The notes: a model not told the origin generated them from the letters alone. 64,000 bases of DNA from Azorhizobium sp965227945 (GCA_965227945.1 CBDDGQ010000005.1:992001-1056000), one strand, 5' to 3'; counted from the stretch's first letter, positions 24,204 through 33,525 are shown. Numbers and translations are program-made.

Positions 24204-26255
24204 ATGTCCACCAAAGCCGTCGCTTCCATTGCGACCCCTGACCTCATCGGGCGCGCCGCGCTCGATGCCCTGCGCAAGCTCGATCCGCGCCTGCTCGCCA
24301 AGAACCCGGTGATCTTCGTCACCGAGGTGGTGGCGGCGCTGGTCACCGTCATCTTCGTACGGGACCTGCTGGCCGGACAGAGCGTGGGCTTCAGCGGCCA
24401 GATCATGGCCTGGCTGTGGTTCACGGTCCTGTTCGCCAACTTCGCCGAGGCGGTCGCCGAAGGGCGCGGCCGCGCCCAGGCGGAAAGCCTGAAGCGCTCG
24501 CGCACCGATACGGTGGCGACCCGCCTCGACGACATCCGCAACAAGGAGCGCTATAGCCGCGTCTCCGCGCTCGATTTGAAGGTGGGCGATCTGGTGCTGG
24601 TGAAGACCGGCGAGCAGATCCCCGGCGACGGCGAGATCGTGGAGGGCATCGCCTCGGTGAACGAGGCCGCCATCACCGGCGAGAGCGCCCCCGTGATCCG
24701 TGAATCCGGCGGCGACCGCTCGGCGGTCACCGGCGGCACCACGGTGGTGTCGGACCAGATCGTGGTGCGCATCACCGCCGCCGCCGGCTCGTCCTTCATC
24801 GACCGCATGATCGCGCTGGTGGAAGGCGCCGAGCGGCAGAAGACCCCCAACGAGATCGCCCTGACCATCCTGCTGGTGGGCATGACGCTGATCTTCCTCA
24901 TCACCGTGGTCACGCTCTATGGGCTGGGCCTTTATGGCGGCACCGAGCTGTCCATTCCGGTGCTGGTGGCGCTCTTGGTGACGCTGATCCCCACCACCAT
25001 CGGTGGCCTGCTCTCGGCCATTGGCATCGCCGGCATGGATCGTCTGGTGCGGCACAATGTGCTGGCCATGTCCGGCCGCGCGGTGGAAGCCGCCGGCGAC
25101 GTGGACACGCTGCTCCTGGACAAGACCGGCACCATCACCTTCGGCAACCGCATGGCCACCGAGATCATCCCGGTGCCCGGCGTTTCCGAGCGCGATGTGG
25201 CCGAGGCGGCGCTGCTGGCTTCGCTGGCCGACGACACCGCCGAGGGCCGCTCCATCGTGGCCCTGGTGCGCGACAAGTTCGGCATCGTGGTGGACGAGAC
25301 CCCGGTGGGCGCCAGCTTCGTGCCCTTCTCCGCCTCCACCCGCATTTCCGGCGTGGATCTGGGTGGGCGCCGGCTGCGCAAGGGCGCCGTGGACAGCGTG
25401 CGCAAGTTCGCCGCCGAGATCGCCGGCCGGGGTCTGGCCGAGCCGGTGGAATATAATGCGGCGGTGGATCGCATCGCCCGCTCCGGCGGCACGCCGCTGG
25501 GTCTGGCGGAAGGCGGGCGCCTGCTGGGCGTCATCCATCTGAAGGACGTGGTGAAGCCGGACATCAAGGAGCGCTTCGCGGAACTGCGCCGCATGGGCAT
25601 CCGCACCGTCATGGTCACCGGCGACAATCCGGTGACCGCGGCGGCCATCGCCTCCGAGGCGGGCGTCGACGATTTCATCGCCGAAGCCACGCCGCAGGAC
25701 AAGCTCAGCTACATCCGCAACGAGCAGCGCCAGGGCCGTCTGGTGGCCATGTGCGGCGACGGCACCAACGATGCCCCGGCTCTGGCCCAGGCGGACGTGG
25801 GCGTGGCCATGCAGACCGGCACCCAGGCGGCGCGCGAGGCGGGCAACATGGTGGATCTGGATTCAGATCCCACCAAGCTCATCGAGATCGTCGGCATCGG
25901 CAAGCAGCTGCTGATGACCCGCGGCTCACTGACCACCTTCTCCATCGCCAACGACGTGGCGAAGTATTTCGCCATCATCCCGGCGCTGTTCATCGTCGCC
26001 ATCCCGGAACTGGGCGTGCTCAATGTCATGGGCCTGTCGACGCCGCAGAGCGCCATCCTCTCGGCGGTGATCTTCAACGCGCTCATCATCATCGCGCTGA
26101 TCCCGCTGGCGTTGCGGGGCGTGAAATACACCCCGGCGAGCGCCGCCAGCGTGCTCGGCCGCAATCTTCTCATCTATGGCGTCGGCGGCCTGATCGTCCC
26201 GTTCATCGGCATCAAGCTGGTGGACATGATCGTCACCGCCCTCGGTCTGGCCTGA
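24204..26255 (+). CDS. kdpB: Potassium-transporting P-type ATPase subunit KdpB
   Basis: The 683-residue catalytic subunit. It carries the TGES actuator motif, phosphorylated Asp306 in DKTGTIT, the MVTGDNPVTAAAIA nucleotide-domain segment, and the hinge MCGDGTNDAPALAQADVG. The frame is open further upstream inside kdpA, but the ATG at 24204, after the GGAG ribosome site, gives the family N-terminus. It hydrolyses ATP in the cytoplasm to drive K+ movement through KdpA. Spacing to kdpA is 20 bases and to kdpC 28 bases. Confidence 0.97.
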   Translation: MSTKAVASIATPDLIGRAALDALRKLDPRLLAKNPVIFVTEVVAALVTVIFVRDLLAGQSVGFSGQIMAWLWFTVLFANFAEAVAEGRGRAQAESLKRSRTDTVATRLDDIRNKERYSRVSALDLKVGDLVLVKTGEQIPGDGEIVEGIASVNEAAITGESAPVIRESGGDRSAVTGGTTVVSDQIVVRITAAAGSSFIDRMIALVEGAERQKTPNEIALTILLVGMTLIFLITVVTLYGLGLYGGTELSIPVLVALLVTLIPTTIGGLLSAIGIAGMDRLVRHNVLAMSGRAVEAAGDVDTLLLDKTGTITFGNRMATEIIPVPGVSERDVAEAALLASLADDTAEGRSIVALVRDKFGIVVDETPVGASFVPFSASTRISGVDLGGRRLRKGAVDSVRKFAAEIAGRGLAEPVEYNAAVDRIARSGGTPLGLAEGGRLLGVIHLKDVVKPDIKERFAELRRMGIRTVMVTGDNPVTAAAIASEAGVDDFIAEATPQDKLSYIRNEQRQGRLVAMCGDGTNDAPALAQADVGVAMQTGTQAAREAGNMVDLDSDPTKLIEIVGIGKQLLMTRGSLTTFSIANDVAKYFAIIPALFIVAIPELGVLNVMGLSTPQSAILSAVIFNALIIIALIPLALRGVKYTPASAASVLGRNLLIYGVGGLIVPFIGIKLVDMIVTALGLA

Positions 26256-26283
26256 ACCCGGCCGCGCCTGAAGGAGGCATCTC

Positions 26284-26850
26284 ATGTTGACCCAAATTCG
26301 TCCCGCGCTGGTGCTGCTGATCGCATTCACCCTCATCACCGGCATTCTCTATCCGCTCGCCGTCACCGGCGTCGCCCAGGCGGTGTTTCCCGCCGCCGCC
26401 AACGGTTCCTTGCTGGTGCGCGACGGCAAGGTGGTGGGCTCGGCGCTGATCGGCCAGAAGACCGAAGGCGCGCAATATTTCCATCCCCGCCCGTCCGCGG
26501 CGGGGGAGGGCTATGACGCAGCCAATTCCTCGGGCAGCAACCTCGCCCCCACCTCGCAGAAGCTGAAGGACCGGCTGGACGCCGACGCCGCCAGCCTGCG
26601 CCAGGCGGGCGTGACCGGTCCGATCCCGGCGGACGCCATCACCACCTCCGGCAGCGGGCTCGACCCGCACATCTCGCCAGCCTTCGCCTACGATCAGGTG
26701 GCCCGCGTGGCGCAGGCCCGCAGCCTGTCGCCGGATGCGGTGCGCCAGGTGGTGGCGCAAAATGTGGAAGGCCGGGAGTTGGGTGTGTTCGGCGAGCCGC
26801 GCGTGAATGTGCTGAAGCTGAACCTCGCGCTGGATGCGGGGGCGAAGTAG
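26284..26850 (+). CDS. kdpC: Potassium-transporting ATPase subunit KdpC
   Basis: A 188-residue subunit with one N-terminal TM segment (ALVLLIAFTLITGILYPLAV) and a periplasmic domain. Family segments visible are GSALIGQ, YFHPRPSAA and SGSNLAPTS, then DAITTSGSGLDPHISPAFA. It stabilises the KdpA-KdpB complex. A strong AAGGAGG ribosome site precedes the ATG. It is separated from kdpD by 229 bases, more than the other spacings in the operon. Confidence 0.97.
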   Translation: MLTQIRPALVLLIAFTLITGILYPLAVTGVAQAVFPAAANGSLLVRDGKVVGSALIGQKTEGAQYFHPRPSAAGEGYDAANSSGSNLAPTSQKLKDRLDADAASLRQAGVTGPIPADAITTSGSGLDPHISPAFAYDQVARVAQARSLSPDAVRQVVAQNVEGRELGVFGEPRVNVLKLNLALDAGAK

Positions 26851-27014
26851 GGGGCGTCATCCGGTTTGCGGTCGCAGATCCGGCCCGGGGCCGCACGCCA
26901 CGGCCGGAGGCTTGGACGATTTGGCCGGGACATTCGCGGCCAGTTCGAAGAACGGGCGGAGCCATGGGTCATCGACGGACTCCGTCCGACGCCGGGCTTT
27001 GCCTTATAAGTCAT

Positions 27015-27040
27015 ACCCTCTCCCGCATGCGGGGGAGGGT
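27015..27040. repeat. Intergenic hairpin between kdpC and kdpD
   Basis: A 13-bp inverted repeat with one G-T pair, ACCCTCTCCCGCA / TGCGGGGGAGGGT. Hairpins of the CCCTCTCCCGC type recur between genes in Rhizobiales genomes. It may limit read-through from the structural genes into kdpDE. Confidence 0.6.
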
Positions 27041-27079
27041 TGTTGCGTTGAAGGACCGCGTTGCACGGGAGTGCTGGTA

Positions 27080-29758
27080 ATGGGCCATGAGGACAAGCCG
27101 CGCGCGTCACCGGACGCGCTGCTGGCCAAGGCCGAGCGGGAAGGCAAGGGCAAGCTGCGCGTCTTCCTCGGCGCGGCGCCCGGCGTCGGCAAGACCTACG
27201 CCATGCTCCAGGCGGCCCAGGCCGCGAAAGCCGGGGGCACCGACGTGGTGGTGGGCATCGTCGAAACCCACGGGCGGCGCGAGACCGAGGCCATGGTGGA
27301 GGGGCTCGATGTGCTGCCCCGGCGGTCCATCCATTATCGCGGCCACCTGGTGCCCGAATTCGATCTGGACGGCGCCTTGGCGCGGCGGCCGAAGCTGCTG
27401 CTGGTGGATGAATATGCCCATTCCAACGTGCCCGGCAGCCGCCATCCCAAGCGCTGGCAGGATGTGGAAGATCTACTGGAAGCGGGCATCGATGTGTGGA
27501 CCACCCTCAACATCCAGCATCTGGAGAGCCTGAACGAGGTGGTGCAGCGCATCTCCGGCGTGCGGGTGCGCGAGACCGTGCCGGACACCGCCGTGCAGGA
27601 GGCAGACGAGGTGGTCATGGTGGACCTGCCGCCGGACGAACTGCTCAAACGGCTCGCCGAGGGCAAGGTCTATGTGCAGGACACCGCCGCCCGCGCCATC
27701 GAGCGCTTCTTCAAGCCCACCAACCTGACCGCCTTGCGCGAATTGGCGCTGCGCCGGGTGGCAGCGCGGGTGGACGACGATCTGGTGGAGCACATGCAGG
27801 GCGGCGCCATCGAGGGGCCGTGGGCGGCGGGCGAGCGCATCCTGGTGTGCGTGGGCCCGGACGCCTCGGCCCAGCGGGTGGTGCGCGAAGCCAAGCGGCT
27901 GGCGGACATGGCCGATGCGCCCTGGTTCGCGGTGACCGTGGAGCGCCCCGGCACGGTGATGGATCTGGCCGCCCGCCAGAAAGTGGACGCCGCTTTGCGC
28001 CTGGCGGAAAGCCTGGGCGCCGAGACGCGCTCGCTGGTGGGCAGCGACATCGTGGACGAATTGCTGCGGGTCGCCCGGTTCGAGAATGTGACCCAGATCG
28101 TGGTGGCCCGCGCCCGCCCGGCCCGGCTGTCGCGCCCGTTCGTGCGCACGCTGGCGGATGCGTTGGTGCGCGAGGCCAGCGGCATCGCCGTGCATGTGGT
28201 GACCTTCGGCAGCGAGACCGAGGAGGGCGCCTCCATCCGCCACCTGCCGCCGGTGGGGCATCTGGACGGCTATGTGGCGGCGGTGATGGCGGTGTCGGTC
28301 GCCACCCTGCTGGGCGAGGTGCTGACCCAGCATGTGGCCTTGCCCAATGTCTCCATGATCTTCCTGCTGGCGGTGCTGATCCCGGCGCTGTTGTTCGGGG
28401 TCTGGCCGGCGGTGTTCGCCTCGCTGCTGTCGGCGGTGGCCTACAATTTCTTCTTCATCGACCCGATTTACACCTTCACCATCGCCCGGCCCCACGAGGT
28501 GCTGGCGCTGGTCATCTTCCTGGTGATCGCGGTGCTGATCTCGGCGGTGGCCGGGCGGGCGCGGGAGCAGGCCAAGGCCTCGGCGCAACGGGTGCGGGCG
28601 GGGCGGCGGCTCTATGAATTCACCCGCAAGCTCTCCTCTCTCGCCGGTTCCGGCGACATTGCGGAGGGCGCGGCGTCCGAGATCCACGCCATATTGGCGC
28701 GGGCGGCGGTGGTGCTGGCGGCGCCCGAGGGCGAACTGAACCTGGCGGCCGCCTGGCCACCGGAGGATCGGCTCGACACCGCCTCGCTCAGCGCCGCGCG
28801 CTGGGCCTATGAGCGCAACGAGCCGGCGGGCGCCCGCACCGGCACGCTGCCCAGCGTGCCCTGGCTGTTCCTGCCGCTGCGGGCGCGGCAGGGCTGCATC
28901 GGCGTCATCGGTCTGGAATCCTCCGCCACCCAGGGCCCGCTCGACCCCGAGGCGCGGGTGCTGCTGGATGCGCTGGCGGACCAGACCGCCTCGGCCCTGG
29001 AGCGGGCGGCGCTCGCCGGGGAAATGGCCAATGTGCGCAGCGCGGCGGAGGCGGAGCGGGTGCGCAACATCCTGCTCGCTTCGATCAGCCACGATTTCCG
29101 CACGCCTTTGTCCTCCATTCTCGGCGCCGCCAGCAGCCTGACCGAATATGGCGAGCGCATCGACCCGGAGCAGCGGCGGGACCTCCTGTCCCAGATCCGC
29201 GAGGAGGCGGACCATCTGGACGGCATGGTGCGCAACCTGCTCTCCATGACCCGCCTGGAAGCCGGCGCCTTGGATCTGCGCCGGGACTGGGTGGATCTGG
29301 GCGAGGTGCTCAACCAGGCGGTGGCCGCGGCGCGGCGGCGCGGCGCCATCCAGCATATGGTGGTGACATTGGCGGACGATCTGCCCTTGGTGCAGGCGGA
29401 TCAGATCCTGCTCAACCAGGTGCTGGCCAATGTGGTGGGCAATGCGGTGCGCTATGCCGGCGCCGCCGCCAAGATCGAGGTGGCGGCGCATCGCATACCC
29501 GGCGCCGTCGAGGTGTCGGTGACAGACAACGGCCCCGGCATTCCGCCCGCGCTGCTCGGTCAGGTGTTCGAGAAGTTCGTCCGCGCCGCCTCCGACCGGG
29601 CGGATGGCGGGGAGGGGGCCGGTCTCGGCCTTGCCATCGCCAAGGGGATCGTCGAGGCCCATGGTGGCACCATCCGGGCCGAGAGCCCGGTGCCGGGACG
29701 CGGAACCGGCGTGCGGATCGCCTTCGATCTGCCGGTCAGCCCAGGAGAGACGGCATGA
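27080..29758 (+). CDS. kdpD: Osmosensitive K+ channel histidine kinase KdpD
   Basis: An 892-residue membrane sensor (E. coli KdpD: 894). Order of domains: KdpD N-terminal domain with Walker A GAAPGVGKT (31-39), a Usp-like domain (about 245-370), four TM segments (about 400-500), a GAF-like region, HisKA with His671 in SISHDFRTPLSS, and HATPase with DNGPGIPP and GAGLGLAIAKG. It senses K+ limitation and phosphorylates KdpE. The frame is open 246 bases upstream, but that part is unlike the family; ATG at 27080 gives the normal start. It overlaps kdpE by 4 bases (ATGA). Confidence 0.97.
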   Translation: MGHEDKPRASPDALLAKAEREGKGKLRVFLGAAPGVGKTYAMLQAAQAAKAGGTDVVVGIVETHGRRETEAMVEGLDVLPRRSIHYRGHLVPEFDLDGALARRPKLLLVDEYAHSNVPGSRHPKRWQDVEDLLEAGIDVWTTLNIQHLESLNEVVQRISGVRVRETVPDTAVQEADEVVMVDLPPDELLKRLAEGKVYVQDTAARAIERFFKPTNLTALRELALRRVAARVDDDLVEHMQGGAIEGPWAAGERILVCVGPDASAQRVVREAKRLADMADAPWFAVTVERPGTVMDLAARQKVDAALRLAESLGAETRSLVGSDIVDELLRVARFENVTQIVVARARPARLSRPFVRTLADALVREASGIAVHVVTFGSETEEGASIRHLPPVGHLDGYVAAVMAVSVATLLGEVLTQHVALPNVSMIFLLAVLIPALLFGVWPAVFASLLSAVAYNFFFIDPIYTFTIARPHEVLALVIFLVIAVLISAVAGRAREQAKASAQRVRAGRRLYEFTRKLSSLAGSGDIAEGAASEIHAILARAAVVLAAPEGELNLAAAWPPEDRLDTASLSAARWAYERNEPAGARTGTLPSVPWLFLPLRARQGCIGVIGLESSATQGPLDPEARVLLDALADQTASALERAALAGEMANVRSAAEAERVRNILLASISHDFRTPLSSILGAASSLTEYGERIDPEQRRDLLSQIREEADHLDGMVRNLLSMTRLEAGALDLRRDWVDLGEVLNQAVAAARRRGAIQHMVVTLADDLPLVQADQILLNQVLANVVGNAVRYAGAAAKIEVAAHRIPGAVEVSVTDNGPGIPPALLGQVFEKFVRAASDRADGGEGAGLGLAIAKGIVEAHGGTIRAESPVPGRGTGVRIAFDLPVSPGETA

Positions 29759-30438
29759 ACGACCAACGCATCCTGGTGGTGGACGACGAGCCGGCCATCC
29801 ATCGCTTTCTCCAGCCGGCGCTGGCGGCGGCGGGCTATGCGGTGGCCAAGGCGGAGGACGGCGCCAGCGCCTTGCGCGAGATCGCCACCCATCCCCCGGA
29901 CGCCGTGGTGCTGGACCTGGGCCTGCCGGACATGGACGGCAAGGAAGTGATCCAGCGGCTGCGGCAATTCTCCAAGGTGCCGGTCATCGTCCTGTCCGCC
30001 CGCGACCGCGAGGCCGAGAAGATCGAGGCGCTGGATCTGGGCGCGGACGATTTCGTCAACAAGCCGTTCGGGGTCGGCGAGCTCATGGCCCGGATCCGCG
30101 CGGCGCTGCGCCAGCGGGCACCGGAGAGCAACACCGAGGCGGTGCTGCGGGTCGGCCCGGTGGAGATCGACCGCCCGCGCCATCGGGTGACGCGGGACGG
30201 GGTGGAGGTGAAGCTCACCCCCAAGGAGTTCGATCTGCTGGTCTATCTCGCCCGCCATTCCGGCAAGGTGCTGACCCATCGGCAGATCCTCGGGGCGGTG
30301 TGGGGTCCGGCGCATCTGCACGACACCCAATATCTGCGGGTCTATGTGGGCCAGTTGCGCCAGCGCCTGGAAGCGGAACCCGCGGCGCCCGCTTTGATCC
30401 TGACCGAGGCCGGCATCGGCTATCGCATGGCTGAGTGA
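29755..30438 (+). CDS. kdpE: Response regulator KdpE
   Basis: A 227-residue OmpR-type regulator. The receiver domain has acidic pocket Asp10/Asp11, phospho-acceptor Asp54 (VVLDLGLPDMDG) and the conserved Lys of NKPF. The winged-helix effector domain covers about residues 130-227 (LTPKEFDLLVYLARHSGKVLTHRQIL, in part). It activates kdp transcription when phosphorylated by KdpD. Translation is coupled to kdpD by ATGA overlap. Confidence 0.97.
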   Translation: MNDQRILVVDDEPAIHRFLQPALAAAGYAVAKAEDGASALREIATHPPDAVVLDLGLPDMDGKEVIQRLRQFSKVPVIVLSARDREAEKIEALDLGADDFVNKPFGVGELMARIRAALRQRAPESNTEAVLRVGPVEIDRPRHRVTRDGVEVKLTPKEFDLLVYLARHSGKVLTHRQILGAVWGPAHLHDTQYLRVYVGQLRQRLEAEPAAPALILTEAGIGYRMAE

Positions 30439-30521
30439 GCCGCTGGCCGCAGGATCGCGACGAATGTGCCAATTCTGTCCGGCCGCCTCATTTCCCGCGC
30501 TATTGCCTGTCAAGGGACAGC

Positions 30522-30731
30522 ATGCTTTGCGCCGAATGCCCGCGTTGCCGCCGCCGCTCCATCCTTGGAAAGCCGTCGGCGGAACTCACCCACGAGCCCG
30601 CCCCGGAACCTGCCGCCGCACCGGCGACCGGCGCGCGGTTGCGCTGTGACTTTTGCGGCAGCAAGGATGTGCGCATCATCACCTTCGCCTCGCCCATCGA
30701 GGCCGTGCGGTTCGCCAACCAGCGCATGTGA
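30522..30731 (+). CDS. Small zinc-ribbon-like protein
   Basis: A 69-residue protein beginning MLCAECPRCRRRS. Cysteines at 3, 6 and 9 and a later CDFCGSKDV pair suggest a small zinc-binding unit split by a Pro/Ala-rich linker. AAGGGA 6 bases before the ATG is a good ribosome site. The frame is open to 30435 with no better start. Function unknown; it could bind nucleic acid or be a metal-site fragment. Confidence 0.55.
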   Translation: MLCAECPRCRRRSILGKPSAELTHEPAPEPAAAPATGARLRCDFCGSKDVRIITFASPIEAVRFANQRM

Positions 30732-30865
30732 CCGGCGCCCCGGCCTCCGGGTGGCGCCAGGGGATGGTTATTCCCCAACGTTATCCACCATTTCCAGCCT
30801 GACCGTGGCAACTGAATAGGCGCTGCGGCGTTGGTCCCGATTGTCTCCTGACGACTGGAACCCTC

Positions 30866-31936
30866 ATGGCTGTGTCCGAGAAAAGCTCGCCCGACGTCCA
30901 CTCCCCCATCGGCACGCATGGGGCTGCGAAGCTCCCGGGCATTGACGTCACCAGCTACAATCTCGAAGTGAAGGACAAGGACGGCTTTGTCGGCGACAAG
31001 GCCAGTGGCCGCGCCTTCCGCGCTTTCATTCGCGATTGGCGGGTGAAGCTGCGCGAGATGGGCAAGGACCCGTTCGAGGAAGACCTGGACGCCCGCATCA
31101 GCAAGAAAAAGATGGACCAGTTCCTCGCCGAGGGCGATGCGGACGGGGCCGCGGTGGTGCAGGGCGCCATCGAGGACTTCGCCCGGAATTTCGCCGATGT
31201 GGTGAAGCGCTTCATGGCCCAGAAGGCCTGGGCCGGGGTGACCGACATCGTGGTGGGCGGCGGTCTCAGCGAGGCGCGGGTCGGCGAATTGGCAATCGCG
31301 CGGGCCGGGGCTCTGCTGCGGGCGGACGATGTGACGGTCGAACTGCGGCCGCTGCGCCATCACCCCGACGAGGGCGGCCTGATCGGCTGCCTGCATCTGG
31401 CGCCATCGTGGATCTTTTCCGGCTATGACGGCATCCTGGCGGTCGACATCGGCGGCTCGAACATCCGCTGCGGCGTAGTGCGCCATAATGTGAAGAAGGA
31501 CGCCAACCTCAAGAAGGCCGAGGTGTGCCGTCTCGATCTGTGGCGGCATGCGGACGAGGACAAGCTGAACCGGGAAGAGGCCGTGGAGCGCCTGGTGAAG
31601 ATGCTGCGCGGGCTGATCCGCAAGGCGGAAGGCGACAAGATGAAGCTCGCCCCGTTCATCGGCATCGCCTGCCCCGGCATCATCAATGCGGACGGAACCA
31701 TCGAGCGCGGGGCGCAGAACCTGCCCGGCAAATGGGACAGCGCCCATTTCCGCCTGCCCGATCATATCCGCGAGGCGATCCCCAGCATCGGCGAGCACGA
31801 CACCATGGTGGTGATGCACAATGACGCGGTGATTCAGGGGCTCAGCGAACGCCCCTGGATGACCGATATCCCCGACTGGGCGGTGCTGACCATCGGCACC
31901 GGCCTCGGCAACGCCAGCTTCCACACCCGCGACTGA
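30866..31936 (+). CDS. ROK-type sugar kinase-like protein with circularly permuted motif order
   Basis: A 356-residue cytoplasmic ASKHA-fold protein. The kinase motifs occur in an unusual order. First comes the adenosine-site region: TDIVVGGGLSEA (126-137) and DEGGLIGCLHL (168-178), normally the C-terminal end of ROK proteins. Then come phosphate-1 AVDIGGSNIRCGVV (192-205), the connect segment GIACPGIINADGTI (266-279), the catalytic-base region HNDAVIQG (318-325) and phosphate-2 TIGTGLGNASF (342-352), followed directly by the stop. The CxCGxxGCxE zinc motif of classic ROK members is absent. Each motif occurs once, so this is not a duplication. Glucokinase or another sugar/amino-sugar kinase activity is plausible. 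The next gene makes a nucleotide sugar. Confidence 0.75.
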   Translation: MAVSEKSSPDVHSPIGTHGAAKLPGIDVTSYNLEVKDKDGFVGDKASGRAFRAFIRDWRVKLREMGKDPFEEDLDARISKKKMDQFLAEGDADGAAVVQGAIEDFARNFADVVKRFMAQKAWAGVTDIVVGGGLSEARVGELAIARAGALLRADDVTVELRPLRHHPDEGGLIGCLHLAPSWIFSGYDGILAVDIGGSNIRCGVVRHNVKKDANLKKAEVCRLDLWRHADEDKLNREEAVERLVKMLRGLIRKAEGDKMKLAPFIGIACPGIINADGTIERGAQNLPGKWDSAHFRLPDHIREAIPSIGEHDTMVVMHNDAVIQGLSERPWMTDIPDWAVLTIGTGLGNASFHTRD

Positions 31937-32050
31937 TCCGAACACCGGCGCGGGCATGGTCCTGCGCCGGCTTTCGCGCTAGGAGAGGCCGCCTTGGCGG
32001 CCGGCTCACGCCCGCGGCTGAGATGCCTGGCTGCGGGGACCTTGTGCGCG

Positions 32051-33067
32051 ATGGTGAATATCAACCCGAACGGTTTGCTGCCGAAGCGCATTGCTGTCAC
32101 CGGCGGCGCCGGCTTTGTGGGCTCACACCTGTGCGAGGCGCTGCTGGCGCGCGGCCACGAGGTGCTGTGCATCGACAATTTCTACACCGGGGCGCGCACG
32201 AATGTGCAGGCGTTGCTCACCCATCCGCGGTTCGAGCTGATGCGCCACGACATCACCTTTCCGCTCTATATCGAGGTGGATGAGATCTACAATCTCGCCT
32301 GTCCCGCCTCGCCGGTGCACTACCAGTTCGATCCGGTGCAGACGCTGAAGACCAGCGTCATCGGCGCCATCAACGCCCTGGGTCTGGCCAAGCGGCTGCG
32401 GGTGCCGATCCTCCAGGCGTCCACCTCCGAGGTCTATGGCGACCCGCAGGTGCATCCCCAGACCGAGGACTATTGGGGCCACGTCAACCCGATCGGGCCG
32501 CGCTCCTGCTATGACGAGGGCAAGCGCTGCGCCGAGACGCTGTTTTTCGACTATCACCGCCAGCATCAACTGGCGATCAAGGTGGTGCGCATCTTCAACA
32601 CCTATGGTCCGCGCATGCATCCCAACGATGGGCGGGTGGTGTCGAACTTCATCGTGCAGGCGCTGCGCGGCGAGGACATCACCATCTTCGGCGACGGCTC
32701 GCAGACCCGGTCGTTCTGTTATGTGGACGATCTGGTGCGCGGCCTCATCGCCATGATGGAGAGCCCCCGGGACGTGATCGGGCCGATCAACATCGGCAAT
32801 CCGTCGGAATTCACCATCCGGCAATTGGCGGAACTGGTGATCGCATTGGTGGGCGGGCGCTCGCGACTGGTCCAACGGCCGCTGCCGCAGGACGATCCGC
32901 AGCAGCGCCAGCCGGACATCACCCTGGCGCGCGAGACCTTGCAGTGGGGACCCACCATCGCCTTGCGCGAAGGCTTGGAACGCACCATCGCCTATTTCGA
33001 TGCTTTGCTGGGCGCGGCACCGGACGCGGCCCTTGCGGTCGGTCTGCCGGAGGCGTCGTCGTCCTGA
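32051..33067 (+). CDS. UDP-glucuronate decarboxylase-like NAD-dependent epimerase (UXS type)
   Basis: A 338-residue extended short-chain dehydrogenase/reductase. Residues 14-24 give the NAD site (AVTGGAGFVGS), STSEVYGD and SCYDEGKR supply the Ser/Thr and Tyr-x-x-x-Lys catalytic residues, and RIFNTYGPRMHPNDGRVVSNF is the strongly UXS-like substrate segment. The reaction would be UDP-glucuronate to UDP-xylose plus CO2. The ATG at 32051 is preferred over an upstream TTG because the family starts just before the Rossmann strand. It supplies precursors for surface polysaccharides. Confidence 0.9.
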   Translation: MVNINPNGLLPKRIAVTGGAGFVGSHLCEALLARGHEVLCIDNFYTGARTNVQALLTHPRFELMRHDITFPLYIEVDEIYNLACPASPVHYQFDPVQTLKTSVIGAINALGLAKRLRVPILQASTSEVYGDPQVHPQTEDYWGHVNPIGPRSCYDEGKRCAETLFFDYHRQHQLAIKVVRIFNTYGPRMHPNDGRVVSNFIVQALRGEDITIFGDGSQTRSFCYVDDLVRGLIAMMESPRDVIGPINIGNPSEFTIRQLAELVIALVGGRSRLVQRPLPQDDPQQRQPDITLARETLQWGPTIALREGLERTIAYFDALLGAAPDAALAVGLPEASSS

Positions 33068-33246
33068 CAGCGATCGGCGCGGCCCCCGTTGCACGGCGAG
33101 CAGCGCCACCCCTTCACCCCCGCCGGCGCGGCACGCCCGGGAGTGCCGGTCCCGCCGGCGGCCAATGACCCGGGCACTTTGGCCCGGGCACCGACGGGCC
33201 CGGGTCTCGGCGTGGATGGCGGGCTGTGGGTGTCGAAGCCGAGGGC

Positions 33247-33525
33247 TTAAGCTGCCGCTGTGGCGCGGGCGGCGACCGGCGCCGGCATCTGTGGGGGCGC
33301 GGCAATCATGCCGTGACTGATCAGCGGAAAGTCGGCGAGCAGCGATCCGTCTTCCCCAAGGGCGTAGATCGCAAGGCCGGCGGCGTAGTGCTGGTCACAG
33401 TCTGCGATCTCCAGAGCGAGCTCCAGATCGAAGCAAACGGTATCTGGCTCGGCAATGACGGCGCCGGATGAGGTGCGCAAGTAAGCCTTTACCAGATAAG
33501 CATGGGCAGAATAACCAAAAGACAT
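33247..33525 (-). CDS. Hypothetical protein
   Basis: A 92-residue protein starting MSFGYSAHAYLVKAYLR, with two cysteines (residues 31 and 43) and a mixture of strands and helices; the last 18 residues are Ala/Pro-rich. GGGGAT lies 8 bases upstream of the ATG. It is transcribed against its neighbours, between the UXS-like gene and an antiporter. No family recognised. Confidence 0.5.
   Translation of the reverse strand: MSFGYSAHAYLVKAYLRTSSGAVIAEPDTVCFDLELALEIADCDQHYAAGLAIYALGEDGSLLADFPLISHGMIAAPPQMPAPVAARATAAA

Noticed and set aside
27473..29662. Minus-strand frame of 729 codons opposite kdpD
   Set aside because: Composition typical of antisense shadow; kdpD is full length with all domains.
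31994..32050. TTG start 19 codons upstream for the UXS-like gene
   Set aside because: The extra residues (AAGSRPRLRCLAAGTLCA) precede the normal family start and lack a good ribosome site.
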